NCBI RefSeq assembly: GCF_000150705.2
Contig: NW_015440948.1
Coordinates: 261,459-325,458, forward strand
Reading direction: 5' to 3'
Length of the DNA stretch: 64,000 bases
Source of the DNA: Paracoccidioides lutzii Pb01
Taxonomy: Eukaryota; Ascomycota; Eurotiomycetes; Onygenales; Ajellomycetaceae
Shown here: positions 46,487 to 59,045 of the stretch, one piece after another
Layout of the letters: every line of letters starts with the position of its first letter
Position numbering within the stretch: position 1 is the stretch's first letter
Position numbers and translations under genes: made by a program
The notes under the pieces: generated by a model
What the model was told of the DNA's origin: nothing
The model's input: the letters and a program-made list of their open reading frames with translations, nothing else
The model's database searches: none

Positions 46487-47400
46487 TTTCTCAAAAAAGT
46501 ACCTGAGAGCAGGTCTGTCGAACTCTTTAGCGTTGAGGGATTTCTTCAGCGCCTGTGCTAGGGTCATGTCATCAGCCATCATTTCACTCTTTCCCCCCCT
46601 TTGCTTTGAAGATATTATAAGATTGAAAATTTGAATAAAAATTATCCTGATTGACGGAAGGAAAAGATAAGGAAAGATAGGTTGGAAAAGCATCAGAAAC
46701 AACGGCAACGACAAACAGCTACAACATCCCCCCGGCCGTCGCTGAATAAATGAATGCGGTGGGGTATGTCTCTGACAACAAACCCTCATCCAACCCTCAA
46801 GTCGAGGAAACGATCAAACAATGGTTTGCAGCGGTGTAGGAAAGAGGGGCAGTTGAGCATCGATGGAACCGGGTACAGTTTTTTTAACTCACCAGGAAAG
46901 GGAATCGATGAACTGAATATCTTAGGTACTCTTCTATCAACAGTGTAAGGTAACTTCAATGTCCAATTGCAATATCAGAGGCGTCTTCGAAAATAGAAAT
47001 CCATTCAGCAATATCCTTTTTCTCTTCCTTTTCTTGGGAGTGCAGCGTTTGTTTCTGCTCCTTAAAAGAGCTTGTCCCTTTTTCCTATCCCACTTAGTTT
47101 ATTTTCTTCCCAGGGCCGCAATCTTACGTAATTATCTCCCCTCTTCACATCCAAACCAAACAAACAAGCCAAACAAAGCAAAGTCACAGATAACTACACT
47201 GTCACATGACCTCCACCTCCTTTGTGTGCAAAAGAAAATTTACCTGCTTCTTTTTCCCTTCTCTTTATTTATTTCCCCTTTTCTTTCACATGAACAACGC
47301 AATTAAAAAAACCAACATTCTACATAAAAGCGTTCCTACAAAGGCTTCTCTGAATGCCCATGAGGTATGGAAATCGTCTATTAGAATGGAGAATGATGCC

Positions 47401-47432
<32 letters not shown>

Positions 47433-48034
47433 AAAAAGAAAAAGAAGGATGGCGTCGGTCTTGGGTGCAGTGTTACTCGGCCCTCTTTTTCGTTTTTCGG
47501 AAGAGGTTTGTGGGTGGGATTGCAATGACCGGCGGGACATGACTATTCCGACTGTTTGACTAGGAATTGTTTGTTGGGAATGAGGGGCGGGAAGGCGGAT
47601 GGATTGGAATGGCGCTGGCTGTCCTTGGTTATGTATCGGGCTGTGTTGAGGATAAATCATTTATGGTTTGGCAGACTGGCCGGGTCGAGGTCAAACGGCT
47701 CCCGATACAAATCTATGGGCATAGAGATATCGTTGAATAGAACTTCCAGAGGGCAAATCGGTTAAATATTACATTCATCCCCCAGAATCGAGGTCGAACT
47801 TCTAATATATATAAGTATGTCCCGCCTCCATTCCCGAAAAGCATATTCCCTGCCATTAAAAAATAGTTGAATCCGTGTAATAACCCATTCTCCCATCCAC
47901 ATTACTCAAGTAACAAGCCCCCAATATGAACGACCTTCTCATACCTTCCATCTCTCCATCCGAAGCGAACAATGATACTGTAGATATATGGTATGCAAAC
48001 AAATAAACATTACTTCCACGTCTTGCATTACCAC
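46487..48034. other. Spacer between ADE17 (5') and the INSIG gene (3')
   Basis: Promoter and 3' UTR sequence with several pyrimidine/purine runs (T tract 47409..47431). No gene is supported. The ORF at 47206..47559 is low complexity. Confidence 0.45.
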
Positions 48035-49311
48035 TCAACCCCCCCAACCAACCGCCAACCTCCTTCCAATATTCCCAAAACAAACACAGCTGCAGAACAG
48101 AACACTGGCAATCCACGTACCCACGGCAATACTCTCTTGTGACGCAACTTGCATCCCACTAGCTCCAACCGGAACACCTGGCGCTGGCACAACATCGGAA
48201 TTAATCCCCAACAATGCCACCATGCCTACTAATCCCACAGCGGTGGAGAGCATGAAGCCTGGCTTTGAGCGGTCGATGAGGTACCAGAGGAACGGGTTGA
48301 CGAGGGCGAGGGTTAGGGAGACTTGGAGGGTTGATTGCCAGGGGAGTTTGCGCTGTTCTTGTTAGCTAGAGTAGAGGTTGTAGAGGGTTGTAGAAGGGGG
48401 AAGAAGTGAATAGGGTATATATAGGAATGGAATGGAATGGAACGGAACGAAGAACTTACAATGGCAAACGCAATCCCCACAAACGCACCAGTACTCCTCA
48501 CAACAGAATTCCAATCAGCCACCTTCAGCTGCTTATCATCATCCCCTTGTGCATTCAAGTTGCCATTGTCACTTTCCTTCAGAATCCCACCCCCGCACTC
48601 ACCCCCGACAAACTCCTCCCAAACCCCATCAAACCACGGCAACAACCCGCCCAACGCAACCCCCGCCAACCCCCAGAACACCATATAAACCCACGACCCA
48701 TGGTCGGTGATATTCTCCATCCGCATAGGCGTTAGACGATGGTTATCATGCAAATGCATAATGAGCGTCCCATACGCGACGCCGAAGGCGAAGAGGAGGA
48801 CGGCGCGGAGTAGGAGGGGTAGGTAAAGTGATCGAAAGCCATGGCGTCGGGGGACATGCAGCGCAGGTCGTTGGTGGGCATGAGACGAGGAAGTGCGGGA
48901 ATGAGTGCCAGTAATGCCGTTAGTTCCATTCCCGAGCTTCGAGGAGGTTGCGGCGGCGGATGAGGCGGCCGGGCTGCGTGGGGAGCTTGGCGTCTGCGCA
49001 CCTGTGCCCCATGGCGTGGCGGAGGTGGCTGAGAGGGATATGTCGTCACGGAGGGGGCCGTCGGAGAATGCCGTGGGGGAGTAGATTCCTAGGAGGGTCG
49101 AGGAGGTGAGGTTTAGGATTGAGTGGGTGCGGCTGGGGGCGGTGAGCAAGTCTTTGGAGGAGGTTTCAGGGTTGTCGAGGGTGGGGTTGTTTGAGTATGA
49201 AGGTTGGATGCATTCTTCTGTAATCGGAGTAGCGGGTTCAGAGGACTCGGAGGTGGGTAGTTCGAAAGGTTTCCGGGTACGGGAGCGTAGGGGACGAGGT
49301 TCGGGGTCCAT
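48035..49311 (-). CDS. insA: INSIG-family ER membrane protein
   Basis: Insig proteins sit in the ER membrane and tie sterol levels to HMG-CoA reductase and, in some species, SREBP/Scap. Fungal members are known from Aspergillus (InsA/InsB) and fission yeast (Ins1). Exons are complement(48035..48352, 48460..49311), 389 aa. The N-terminal 165 residues are soluble, Ser/Thr/Pro-rich, including SRTHSILNLTSSTLLGIYSP. They are followed by hydrophobic segments: LYLPLLLRAVLLFAFGVAYG, WVYMVFWGLAGVALGGLLPW, STLQVSLTLALVNPFLWYLI, GFMLSTAVGLVGMVALLGI and GTWIASVLFCSCVCFGNIGR. The junction GIAFAI|RKLPWQ runs through a canonical intron (GTAAGT / CAG). The assignment rests on the overall pattern and the NPFLWYLIDRSKPGF block. 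I am fairly sure of the family, less so of which paralogue. Confidence 0.82.
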
Positions 49312-50650
49312 TTCTTTTGTTTTTGGTCTTGGAGGTTAGGATATTGGGTTCAGTTGGGTTGGGTTTTTTTCGGGTTCTTGGGGTGTGGAAATTCACATAT
49401 AGAGCACATGGGACACGAGGATTTAAGCTGCACAGCGGCTTTGGTGGTGGTTGGGGGGGGGGGGGGGGGGGGGAAGAGGGTTTGAGTTAAGATAAGAGAG
49501 AGCCTGTGGAATAAGATGCGAGCAGCCACCAGCTAGAGAGCACTGGGCAGTTATCGCGTGGGATAAGCAATTCAGAAGCAGGACTGGCGGCTGTTGAGAG
49601 GGTCAGCCAGAGGAGATGGGCTGTTCTGCAGCCGCTGGATACCTCCACAAGAAAGGCTGTAGCAAGGTGGATGCTATGATTTGTTGATGTTGTTGTTGCT
49701 GTTGTGCAATTCAAGGCCGAGTTACGTCCTTTTTTTTTTATTTCTGTTGATTACTTTGGCTTGTCACATGCCGAAGAACAGGCAAGACTCCGGCTTAGTC
49801 ATCTTCCTGACCAGCTGCGATGCAGGCAGACGCTGTGATATCTCTTCATGTGGTTGGTGTGATGTCGATTTCCAAGCAATTGCCCCCGTACCCGTTCTGG
49901 TCCCCCCACTTTCATGGCGGTTTATAGGATGGCACGGATGCAGAAACTGTGAGAGGATAGTCACCGTGGAGAGATCTTCTACCCCCGTATCAGGAGTGTG
50001 GGGAATGCGGACTGGACCCGTGTTTTCGAGGATTTTTGCACACGTAAAACCCGCGCTATTTGGGTTAAAGAATCTTGGATTGGATTGGACCTGGGAACTG
50101 GAATTTTCGAATTCGAATTCTTAAATCAAAACTCCGATTGTTAATTGCAGAGTAATTATAACATTGAATTTTCCCATAGCTTTATTGGCTATCATTATTG
50201 TTAACTTGTATTTTGCTTGCTTTTGGTTGGAGAAGAGAAAAATAGGAGATATTATAAGGACAGGTAAGATGGGGAAAAACGAACAAAAATTGAAGGGGGG
50301 TGGAATACAAGAAGAGAAGCGCTGAGAACCATGTCAACCGAAATCTAAATCAATCAATTAATATCAACGTAGATATAACAAAACATAAACAAGGTGGAAG
50401 AACAGAGGAATACGTAAGTAGGACCCGCTTATCCTTTCAACTTCTTTTAAGAAACAAAGGAAAAAGGTTGGGGGAGGACAGACAGATAAAAACCTCAAGA
50501 GAGAAAAAAGAAAAGAAAATGAAAAGGAAGCATAGTCCCTAACTTGTTGGAAAACACAAAGACACAAAATTACAACAGGAGAGAAAATATATATATATAT
50601 AAAAGAGATTTAGTTACCATTGACCAAATCAATCAGCCGTAATCTGATCC
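49312..50650. other. Spacer between the INSIG gene (5') and the Ies1-like gene (3')
   Basis: It contains a G21 homopolymer at 49453..49473, about 140 bp upstream of the INSIG start. Otherwise it is AT-rich and I see no gene. Confidence 0.5.
49453..49473. repeat. G21 homopolymer
   Basis: Twenty-one consecutive G on the plus strand in the INSIG upstream region. Such runs can form G-quadruplex-type structures and are assembly-fragile. Confidence 0.85.
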
Positions 50651-53600
50651 TCAATCGCCCTCCCCTTCCCCCTCCCCCTCCATCTCCGAACTCTCCCCCT
50701 CCACATCATCAACAGATCCTCCCTCCTCCTCCTCCTCCTCCTCCTCCTCCTCCTCCTCCTCCTCCTCCTCTTCTCCTTCCTCCTCGCCCTCCTCCTCTTC
50801 ATCAACCTCCTCCACCAAATCCATCTCATCTCCTTGTCCTAGAAAGCTAGACCCCTCAACATCACTATCACGACACGAATCCATCATGACAGCGCTGGAA
50901 TAGCGTGGCTTGGGAGGCAGGGACTCCTCGCCCGCTACAACCGATGACGGCGGCGGGAGCGGTGGTGCTGGTGCTGGTGCATCGCAGTGTAATATCTTCT
51001 GATGGTGTTGGTGGAGAGGATGATGCGAGCGTGAGCGAGAGGCCGAAGGTGAGGATTGGCTGATGGTGTCAGAGTCCGGTTCCGTATCTAGATCCATTGT
51101 CGTGTGGTGTGCGTGTTCATCGGGTTCGGGTTCAGCGTCAGCTTCCGGGGTAGAAGCACGAGCCCGCTGACAATTACGATCATTATCACTATCGTCATCA
51201 TCTTGATCACGCCGTTTCCGTTTCCGCTGGCGGCGTGGTGCCTGCACCGGCACCTGCGCCTGCGTTTCCTCCCCGCTCGCCTCGCCCAACAATTCCTTAT
51301 CAATGTCATCTAGCGCACCATCTCCCTCGCCGCTAACATGACTGGCATCATCAGTGCCAGTCGGCACAGCTAACTGCTCAGAAGCAGAGGCAGCGACAGC
51401 AACGTCACCATCACCACCCTTCTCACCCTTCACCGCTTCTGTCGCAGTTGCATCAGCCTCACCATCCCCAGCAGCTGCACTACTACCAGCACCACCGGTG
51501 GATGCAGCACCCGCACGCCCCTTCCCAGTCGATGCCCGCGGCTTCCTCGCTCCCCCAGACCCACTCTGCCGGCTCCGAGTACTAGTTCCCGGCCGTGGGC
51601 GCGGTTTCTTCTCCGGTTCCCCCGTCACTGCACCCGCAACTTCGTCAACAGGTTCTGCAGCCTTTGGCTTCCGCTTTGAGCGGGCTTTGGGTTTGGTAGA
51701 GGGACGGGAGGGTGTGACGACGACATCGCCACCAGCCCGATGAGGTTCATGCGTCCCATTGACAAACATGATGGTATCATTCCCCTCCTCCCCGTCCCCA
51801 CCAGCAGCAGCAGCCTCAGCAGCAACCCTCTCCTCCTCCGCAAACCGCTCCCTCTCCCTGTCTCTCTCCCTTTCTCTTTCCTCTTTCCTCCTCCGATCCT
51901 CAACCACACACTCCCAATCCCACCTCCTCAACCTCCTCCCCGCCCTCTTCACAACAGCCATATAAAACCCCGCCGCCTCCCCATAATCCTCCTCATCTGC
52001 CGGATGTGGACATATCCCCCCCCTTCCCCACGAGTTCTCCTCGTCCTCCGTATCATAGTCCTCCGGCAAACTCGCCAGTAATCTCCCCACACGCACGAAG
52101 GGGATCTCATTCTCCCTTCGTTGCCGGAGTTCCTTGAGCGCCTCCGTCCGCCGCTGGTCGAGAAGGTAATCCACGCGTTGTTTCCGGTTCTGCTCGACGG
52201 CGAGTTGGTGCTGGGTCAGTGGGCGGGGACGGCGGCTACTGCCACCTCCGCCGCCGGTGGCGTGTGCGCTTTGTTGTGGTTGTAGAAGGTGCGCAGTGCG
52301 AGAGCTCGAGCTGGCACTGGCGCCTGTGCTAAATTGGTTGAAGACTGGATGGGCGGAACCTGGGGGCGCAGGGGAGGCGGTATCTGGTGTCTGATCCATG
52401 CGTGTCTTTAGCACGAGTCGGCGTGGTTGGGATGTTCGGACTGATGAGCGGTTTGTGGAGGATTCACGTTTTGTGCGGCGACCAGGGCGCCAGCGTGCAG
52501 AGAGGTCTATGTCGTCGTCTGGGTTGTAATCTGCAGCGGAGCGGCCGATCATGCTTTGGCGTTCTCCAGTTCCTAGCTCAGAGGCTAAGTCGTCGCTTCC
52601 GTAATCGACTGCGGCGACTGGAGCGTTGAGAATTAGCATAATGTCAAGGATGACAAGAAGGTTAGAATATCGAAGCTCATAGCTCACCTTTCTTGGGTCT
52701 CTTGCCTGACCTGAAACTAGTCTCCTCTTCTTCCAGAATCCCTATGAAACAGAAAATTCAGCTCAGTCCTAAATGGCACAAAACATTAACTTGAATAGAA
52801 ATTGGGAAAGAGAAACCCACTCTTTCTCTCTCGCTGTTTCTCTTCCCCATACTGGATCTCCTCTGCAGTGTCCACATTCTCTGCATCCGCCTCAGTCTCC
52901 GTCAGCGGCTCAAACGCCGGTACCTTAATGGGCAACCCATCCGTTCCTTCACCCACCAAACCCGGCCCGAACGGATTATTCAACGCGTCCTGCGCCGAAA
53001 AGTCGCTCTCGAGATAATACCACATCAGCCAGAGGAAGGCCCTGGCACGACTTTTGCTGCTCAAACTGGAGCGCATGACTAGGTCAAAGAAGTCACGGGG
53101 AGGGAAGAAGTGGAGTTCGGAGATGCGGGGGGCATATTGGGATAGAACGAAGATAAGGTTTACGGGGTTCGTGCGGGGAATGGGGGACTTTTTTATTTTT
53201 TCGATGGTGTTGGGTTGATCTGTATCTTCAGAAGCACCTTTAAGAATAGATTTTAGGCGAGGGGCGTCTTGGAGCTGCTTGTAGGCGTTTGGGTCCTGGT
53301 GGGCTTGGAGGGAGGGGATGGAGTGGTAAGTCCGTAGCTGGGCACGCATTTCTGGGAAGACTTTTTGGTAACATTCAACAGTGAGTAATGTGAAATGCGA
53401 TCGTCGTTATTATATGGAATGGGGTCATCCTCACAATTAAGAGTGGTATTCATCCTCCCAAAATTAACCAGCAAACACACCATGGCCATACTAATTGCAG
53501 CTGCCTTATCGTTCTGCAACTTATCCTTCAAAATCTTGCTGGTCTTGCTGCTCTTCGCCATGGCATCGATGTAGATATCTGCAAAATCCAACCCCTTCGC

Positions 53601-54533
53601 ACCATCTGACAAGCGCGTAAACACGGGCGTCTTATCCTCAAAGACCAGCTTCAGAAACTCGTACTGGATATCCTTCCGCCATAGCGGGATGCCATCTTCC
53701 TTCTTCAGATGGCGAATCTTGTTGCCCGAGTACACGGAGCCGATGGTACCATTTGCCTGTCGCCGTGTCCCTACCGTTGCACTGACAGTTGACGAGTGGA
53801 AGCTGGTACTGTTATTACCATTATTATCTCCAGCTGATGGATCTGGGTCATCGAACAAGCGGCGGGACTGTGGTTGTGACTGTGACTGTGACTGTGATTG
53901 TGACTGTGACTGTGACTGCGATTGCGATTGCGATTGCGATTGCGACTGCGACTGCGAGACACCGTCTTGGGATCGTTTGACATCTTCTTTATCATCACCT
54001 TTACCTCCTTCATTTCCTCCTGTTTCGCTATCGCCATCACCATCGCCATCACCATCACCATTGCCATTCCCTCCCCTATCTGGTGGCGGGGAAGATTTGG
54101 GCGGCCAGTCCTCCCAGGACCCGGACTCGGTCCAGAAACCCTGGACGGGATGATCGGGGTCGTCGAGGTAGCTGCGCTGGCGGCCTCCCTTTGTGCCCGG
54201 CTCTGGTTCCAGCAGACGTTTCACACTTTGTCGAGGGAGCGGGTAGCGGTTTGCGGGTAAGGGAAAGTCCTTGCGGGATCCCGCAAAGTAACCGCCATCA
54301 GGGGCGTCGAGGTGGTCCTCGTTTTCGGGCTCGAAGGCGCCGGAGGGCTCGTTGGGGGCTGAGGAGGGGGTAGCAGCCATGGCTTTGTCGGGGTCATTGG
54401 GGTTTGAGGAGGATTGGTCTTGCGTTCGTTGCGTTTGTTGCGTTTGTTGGGTGGTGGTGGTGGTGGTGGAGGCGGTAGAAGGGTCAGGTCGAGGGGAGAT
54501 ATTGCCGGAGACGGAGATTACGGTACTCGCCAT
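50651..54533 (-). CDS. INO80 complex subunit 1 (Ies1-like)
   Basis: This is a fungal subunit of the INO80 chromatin remodeller, acting in the nucleus. Exons are complement(50651..52617, 52688..52741, 52821..53360, 53435..54533), 3660 nt, 1219 aa, with all phases consistent. The conserved core (about residues 275-500) reads QYEFLKLVFEDKTPVFT, FADIYIDAMAKSSKTSKIL, AISMAMVCLLVNFGRMNT, FFPEMRAQLRTYHSIPSLQ, DPNAYKQLQDAPRLKSILKG, TNPVNLIFVLSQYAPRISEL and RARAFLWLMWYYLESDF. These are the blocks I associate with Ino eighty subunit 1. The N-terminus is disordered, with an Asp/Gly run and an (SQ)14 tract. The long C-terminal half is charged (ERERDRERERF coiled stretch; KPKARSKRKPK basic patch) and ends in a Glu run and EGEGEGD. 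The tail is much longer than in yeast Ies1. Family call good; role inferred. Confidence 0.82.
50718..50771. repeat. TCC/CTC triplet array coding for poly-Glu
   Basis: A nearly pure trinucleotide run on the plus strand that encodes a run of about 17 Glu near the C-terminus of the Ies1-like protein. Confidence 0.85.
53868..53956. repeat. Hexanucleotide minisatellite coding for (SQ)14
   Basis: About seven TGACTG-type and seven CGATTG/CGACTG-type hexamers in tandem. On the minus strand they encode fourteen Ser-Gln dipeptides in the N-terminal region of the Ies1-like protein. Confidence 0.85.
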
Positions 54534-56725
54534 TTGCTTGGGGGTAAATAGATCTAGATGTGGAGTTGTTGGGGCATTTTAAGAGATAAATGGGATGAGA
54601 TGATGAAGGTGTAGAGTGTAAAGTTCCAAGATTCCGAAGTCGAACGGTTGAAGTTGAAGTCAATTCGTTCATTTTGCGAAGTGGTAACTTAAGAGAATGG
54701 CAGGTCGGGAGTTATTTAATGCGGTGACAGCCACAACTCGACGCACTATACTTCATAAAATTATGTTAACACTTTTCAACTTTCACTTTTAATCTTGTTA
54801 GTAAAGAACAGAGTCTAGATATATTTACAATTCAAATTCAAATTCCCCTGCCACCGGTGAATGAAAGGATAATTATGTGAAAGATGTTGCCTTATTTTCT
54901 TTGATTTTCCCCGATTTTATCTCAGCTCGGGGCCATTTCCAACAGTACCTAGGTGTTTAAATACCGCATCTTTTGAGGCTCACTCCAAGATACAAAATAT
55001 CTAACTACAAATCACACTCAAAATAAAATAAAAATTATTCCCCATATGTAAGTAAAAAGGGACTTTATTTTCCAACGCAAGGCATAATATGAGATGCATA
55101 GTCATGAAAAGAAGGCAAAGAGGATTCTCTGAGAAAATGTGCCATGATTTTCGATTTGATCATTTATTTTTAGCAACATACAAAAGGCAAAGAAACAGAG
55201 AAAGTGGAGAAATCACCAAAAATACTACGAAGAACCTCTCATAAATGAAATTCAAAAAGGAAGAATGTTTAAGAGAAGAAAAGAGAGATCTACTCTTTTC
55301 TTTGTTTTTAGTCATAACTACAGCTTTAGGTTATTCAGAAACACAGCATGAAGAAATTGATACAGTTATATAGTGTTTTTCTCCCTTTTCACACGCCTTA
55401 TCTCAACTCCGTTTTTCCAATCAAAAACAAATTGGATTGAATTGAATCGAATTGAAAATAAATATTGATACAGAGAATTTCATTTTTTCCCTGTGTCTTC
55501 ACAGCTGACCCGACACGACACGGCATTTTCACACGACCTGAAAAACTAAAAAGAAAAAAAAATATATCAAAAACACAGCTTCTTTTCTTTTCATTAACAC
55601 ATGCGAGCTAGGAACATGGGGGGTTAAGATTGATTCAAGCTAATAAGAGGTTCTGGGGCAAAGGGGACTATTATAAAACAACTTGGTGTGAGTAAGGGGG
55701 AAATGCTGTATTTTCTTTCTGCGCTGCAAAAGTTATCTTTTTTTCCTTCCTCGTCTAACAGTCCATTCTATCCCTCAACAGAAAGATGGAGGGGGAGGGG
55801 GACTCAACGACGAGAGAAAGGAAAGAAAGAAAAACGCCTTATAAAAGAAAAAGGAGGTGGGGTATCTTGATAGATAGATAGAAAAAGCGGGGGATCTCTT
55901 TTCGCAGAAAGGAAAATAAGCTGAGTTAATGACGAGGGAAGAAAGAAGAGAGAATAAGTTTCAACGCTGTCTATGATGAATGTTTTTTCTTTCATGATGC
56001 AAAAACACGAGAAAAAGAACACGAGAATAACAAAGTATTTCCATGACCGATCCGACCGATAATAGGAAAGATGAAAAAGGGCGGAGGATATATTTTTCCC
56101 CTGTTTTTCCTTTTTTTCCTCTCCTTCTTTCTTTCAAGAGCAGAAAAGCGCCGCCACCAAGTTTAAAACCGCAGTTGGGTTATTTCCCCCCATTTTTTGT
56201 ATCATGCAAACGTTAGGCAAAAAGCAAACGCAGTAAAGGAAAATAAGCAATTGCATCAGAAGAGAAGACAGCATCAAATGGCGTATCGGAATACAAAAGA
56301 AACGACGGAAAGAACATAGAGCACGAGGCAAGAAACTGGAAGTAGTTCAACGCAAACGAGATGAAAAACAAACACTGAAAAGAAAAATAAAAAAAATTAA
56401 GGGAGGAAATTCGTCGCAAGTCATGATGAAAAATCAAAATCCCAGTGCCCGAGTTTTAAAAGTAACATCAAATCAAACATATTAGTAAAAAGGGAAAATA
56501 TAAAAACACTCGGGTAATGGTTGTTGGGAAGAAAAGAAATTTAGGTAACCGTTTTGAGTCGAATCGAACTGAGTCAGGTCAAACCAAACCAACCCAAAAC
56601 TCCCCTTCCCTTATTTTTTCATGGCCGACGTCAAAGAACCAGTCGGAGAACCAGTCCTCAATATTCAATCCCCGTGACAATAGGACACCAACGGAATGCG
56701 CAGCAAAACCAATAATCTCCCTTCT
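54534..56725. other. 2.2-kb spacer between the Ies1-like gene (5') and DED1 (3')
   Basis: AT-rich with many purine-rich runs. No ORF with protein-family features. The right end probably includes a long DED1 3' UTR. Confidence 0.45.
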
Positions 56726-58924
56726 TTACCACCACGAACTTGGTCCAGTAGGCCCGCTCGGGTTGCCATACCCTCCACTGCCATATCCACCACCGTAGCC
56801 ACCACCATAACCGCCAGGGCCGCCGCCATAGCCGGCGCCACCATCACCGTACCCGCCATACTGAGGTCGATCACCACCCATCCCGCCGCCGCTGCCGCCA
56901 TAGCCACCACCACGACGAACATCACGCGTAGAAGAGCCACGGCCTCGTCCACCACCACGTCCACCGCCTCGTCCACTACTGGAGCCATAATAGCTTCCCT
57001 GCCGTCCAAGCTTTTCCAAGAAATCTGGAACTTCCTGGTTAGCATCCTTAAGCAGATCAACCATGCTGCGAGCGATTTTGAAATTCTTGCTCCGGCTGAA
57101 GAACGCCGTGGACAGTCCAGTGTTGCCAGCACGACCCGTCCGGCCGATACGGTGGACATAGTCGTCTATTTCGTTGGGGAGGTCGTAGTTTATAACGTGG
57201 GTTACGTTGGGGATGTCAAGACCACGGGCTGCGACAGCTGTTGCGACAAGGATGGGACAGCGGCCTGTGCGGAAGAGTTCGAGAGCTCGTTCACGCTCGC
57301 GCTGTGTCCGGTCGCCGTGGATGGCTGTTGCGGGCAAGCGGTGATCGAGGAGGAAATCAGATAACATGTCTGCTTGGCGTTTGGTCTCGACGAAGACAAG
57401 GGTTAGGCCAGTTGAGTCGCTGCAGAGGATGTCGAGAAGGGCGGAGTCCTTGTCCTTATCCGAGTCGCATTCTATGACGCGTTGGGTGATGTTTTCCGAT
57501 GTGGATCCCACGCGACCCACAGAGAGGAAGATGTGGTCCTTCAGGAACTCTTCTGCTAGTTTTTGGATGTCTGGAGGGAAGGTGGCGGAGAACATGAGGG
57601 TTTGACGGAAGTGCTTATCAGGCATGTCGGATCCCTGGACAATGCGGCGGATTTGAGGTTCGAAACCCATGTCTAACATACGATCAGCCTCATCAAGGAC
57701 CAGGTATTGAATATGGGAGAGCGAGATGCGACCACGTTCCATCATGTCGACAAGCCGGCCAGGTGTGGCAACGAGGACATTGCAGCCCTGGTCAAGCTGA
57801 CGGAGTTGGTTGCCCATCTCAGCACCTCCGTAGACGACACGAGGGTGCAGGGCTGTGCGGTAGCAGAATTTGCGGGCCTCATCGTAGATTTGAGAGACGA
57901 GCTCACGAGTGGGTCCCAGGATCAAAGCGGTAGGATATGCCTTGCTCTGACGGCCAAGTCCTCGAGGGGCGTCTCCTTCAGGACCCCGTTTCTCGAGACT
58001 CTTGGAAAGGATTGGGAACAGGAAACCGCCGGTCTTTCCAGAGCCTGTCTGAGCGCATGCCATCAGGTCACGACCACCCATAACGATGGGAATAGAGTAC
58101 TTCTGGACCGGGGTGGGAACTGTGTAGCGGGAAAGTATGATATTGGAAAGCAGGTGCTCATGCAGAGGGGGGTTGGTGAAGGCGGTGATGCATTCCGGGA
58201 CGTCATGACCACTAGCTTCGACAGGGATATTCTCGTAGTTGGCAAAGTTGATACCAGTATGTTGCTTAGTGGGGTCGTCGGCTTCTCCGAAGAGTTCGAG
58301 CTCTAGACGTTTGTTCTCTGGGCCCTGAACGTGGCTTCCGCGTTCATCCCAGTATCCATGTCCACCGGCGCCGCGTGGACCTCTTGAGTACCCCGAAGAT
58401 CCTCTATACGAGTTGGCGCCACCGCCAGGTTTTCCGTACTCATTTGGGTTGAACTGGCGGGGAGCGCCATTACCCCAGGTAGCACTGCCGTTCATAGCTG
58501 GAGCTGGTCCGGGTGGACGATCGCGGGGAGTGAAGTTTGGAGCATTAGCCCAGTTAGGACCAGCATTATGATGGGGTCTGTAATAAGTACAGATTTAACA
58601 GGTTAGTTATACGTTTTGCAATACGTTTGTTAACTTTTCAACCTGATATAACGCGTGTAGAAAAAAAAATAAAACAAGGCATCTCGCGTGTAGATCAAAT
58701 TAAAAAAGAGATCAAAATACATACCCAGCGTTATTTGGAGCCCAAGCACTCGCGTTCAAGCCCTGGCTACCTTGAGGGCCGTTTCCGTCGATGCCCACAG
58801 GAGGAGCGGCACCGCGACCACGGAGATGGGGAGGGATATAAGCAGATCGACCGGTCGGGTTCGGGACCGCAGAATGCTGAGAATCGTCAATCTTGAGAGA
58901 ACCCATGTTCAAGCCGTTTGCCAT
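56726..58924 (-). CDS. DED1: DEAD-box ATP-dependent RNA helicase Ded1
   Basis: This cytoplasmic helicase unwinds mRNA 5' leaders during translation initiation scanning. Exons are complement(56726..58577, 58725..58924), 683 aa. The N-terminus has the eIF4E/4A-interaction-type SAYIPPHLRGRG. The Q motif lies at TVPTPVQKYSIPIVM, motif I is AQTGSGKT (about 242-249), Ia PTRELVSQI, Ib TPGRLVDMM, DEAD in VLDEADRMLD (about 362-365), motif III SAT, and motif VI HRIGRTGRAG. The C-terminus is a Gly/Arg/Tyr-rich tail ending PSSWW, as in Ded1/DDX3. The split Gly codon GG|A at the intron is restored. A further intron in the 5' UTR is likely at 58980..59045 (GTAAGT to TTTTCAG). All catalytic motifs are intact. 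A Laf-1/DDX3-type name would be equally valid. Confidence 0.95.
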
Positions 58925-58979
58925 CTTGGATTTTCGTTGATGTTGTTTGTGTGTTGGCGGGCGTTTGAAATTTGACGTT

Positions 58980-59045
58980 CTGAAAAGGAGTCCAGAAAGA
59001 GTCAGTGGCGACTTCGTCCGGGATGTCTGGGATAACAACACTTAC
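58980..59045 (-). other. DED1: Probable 5' UTR intron of DED1
   Basis: On the minus strand a GTAAGT donor (59040..59045) and a CTTTTCAG acceptor (ending at 58980) frame 66 nt, located 56 nt upstream of the ATG. Sites are good; there is no transcript evidence. Confidence 0.5.

Noticed and set aside
51354..51743. 129-codon plus-strand ORF
   Set aside because: Antisense to the Ala/Gly-rich part of the Ies1-like gene; composition alone explains it.
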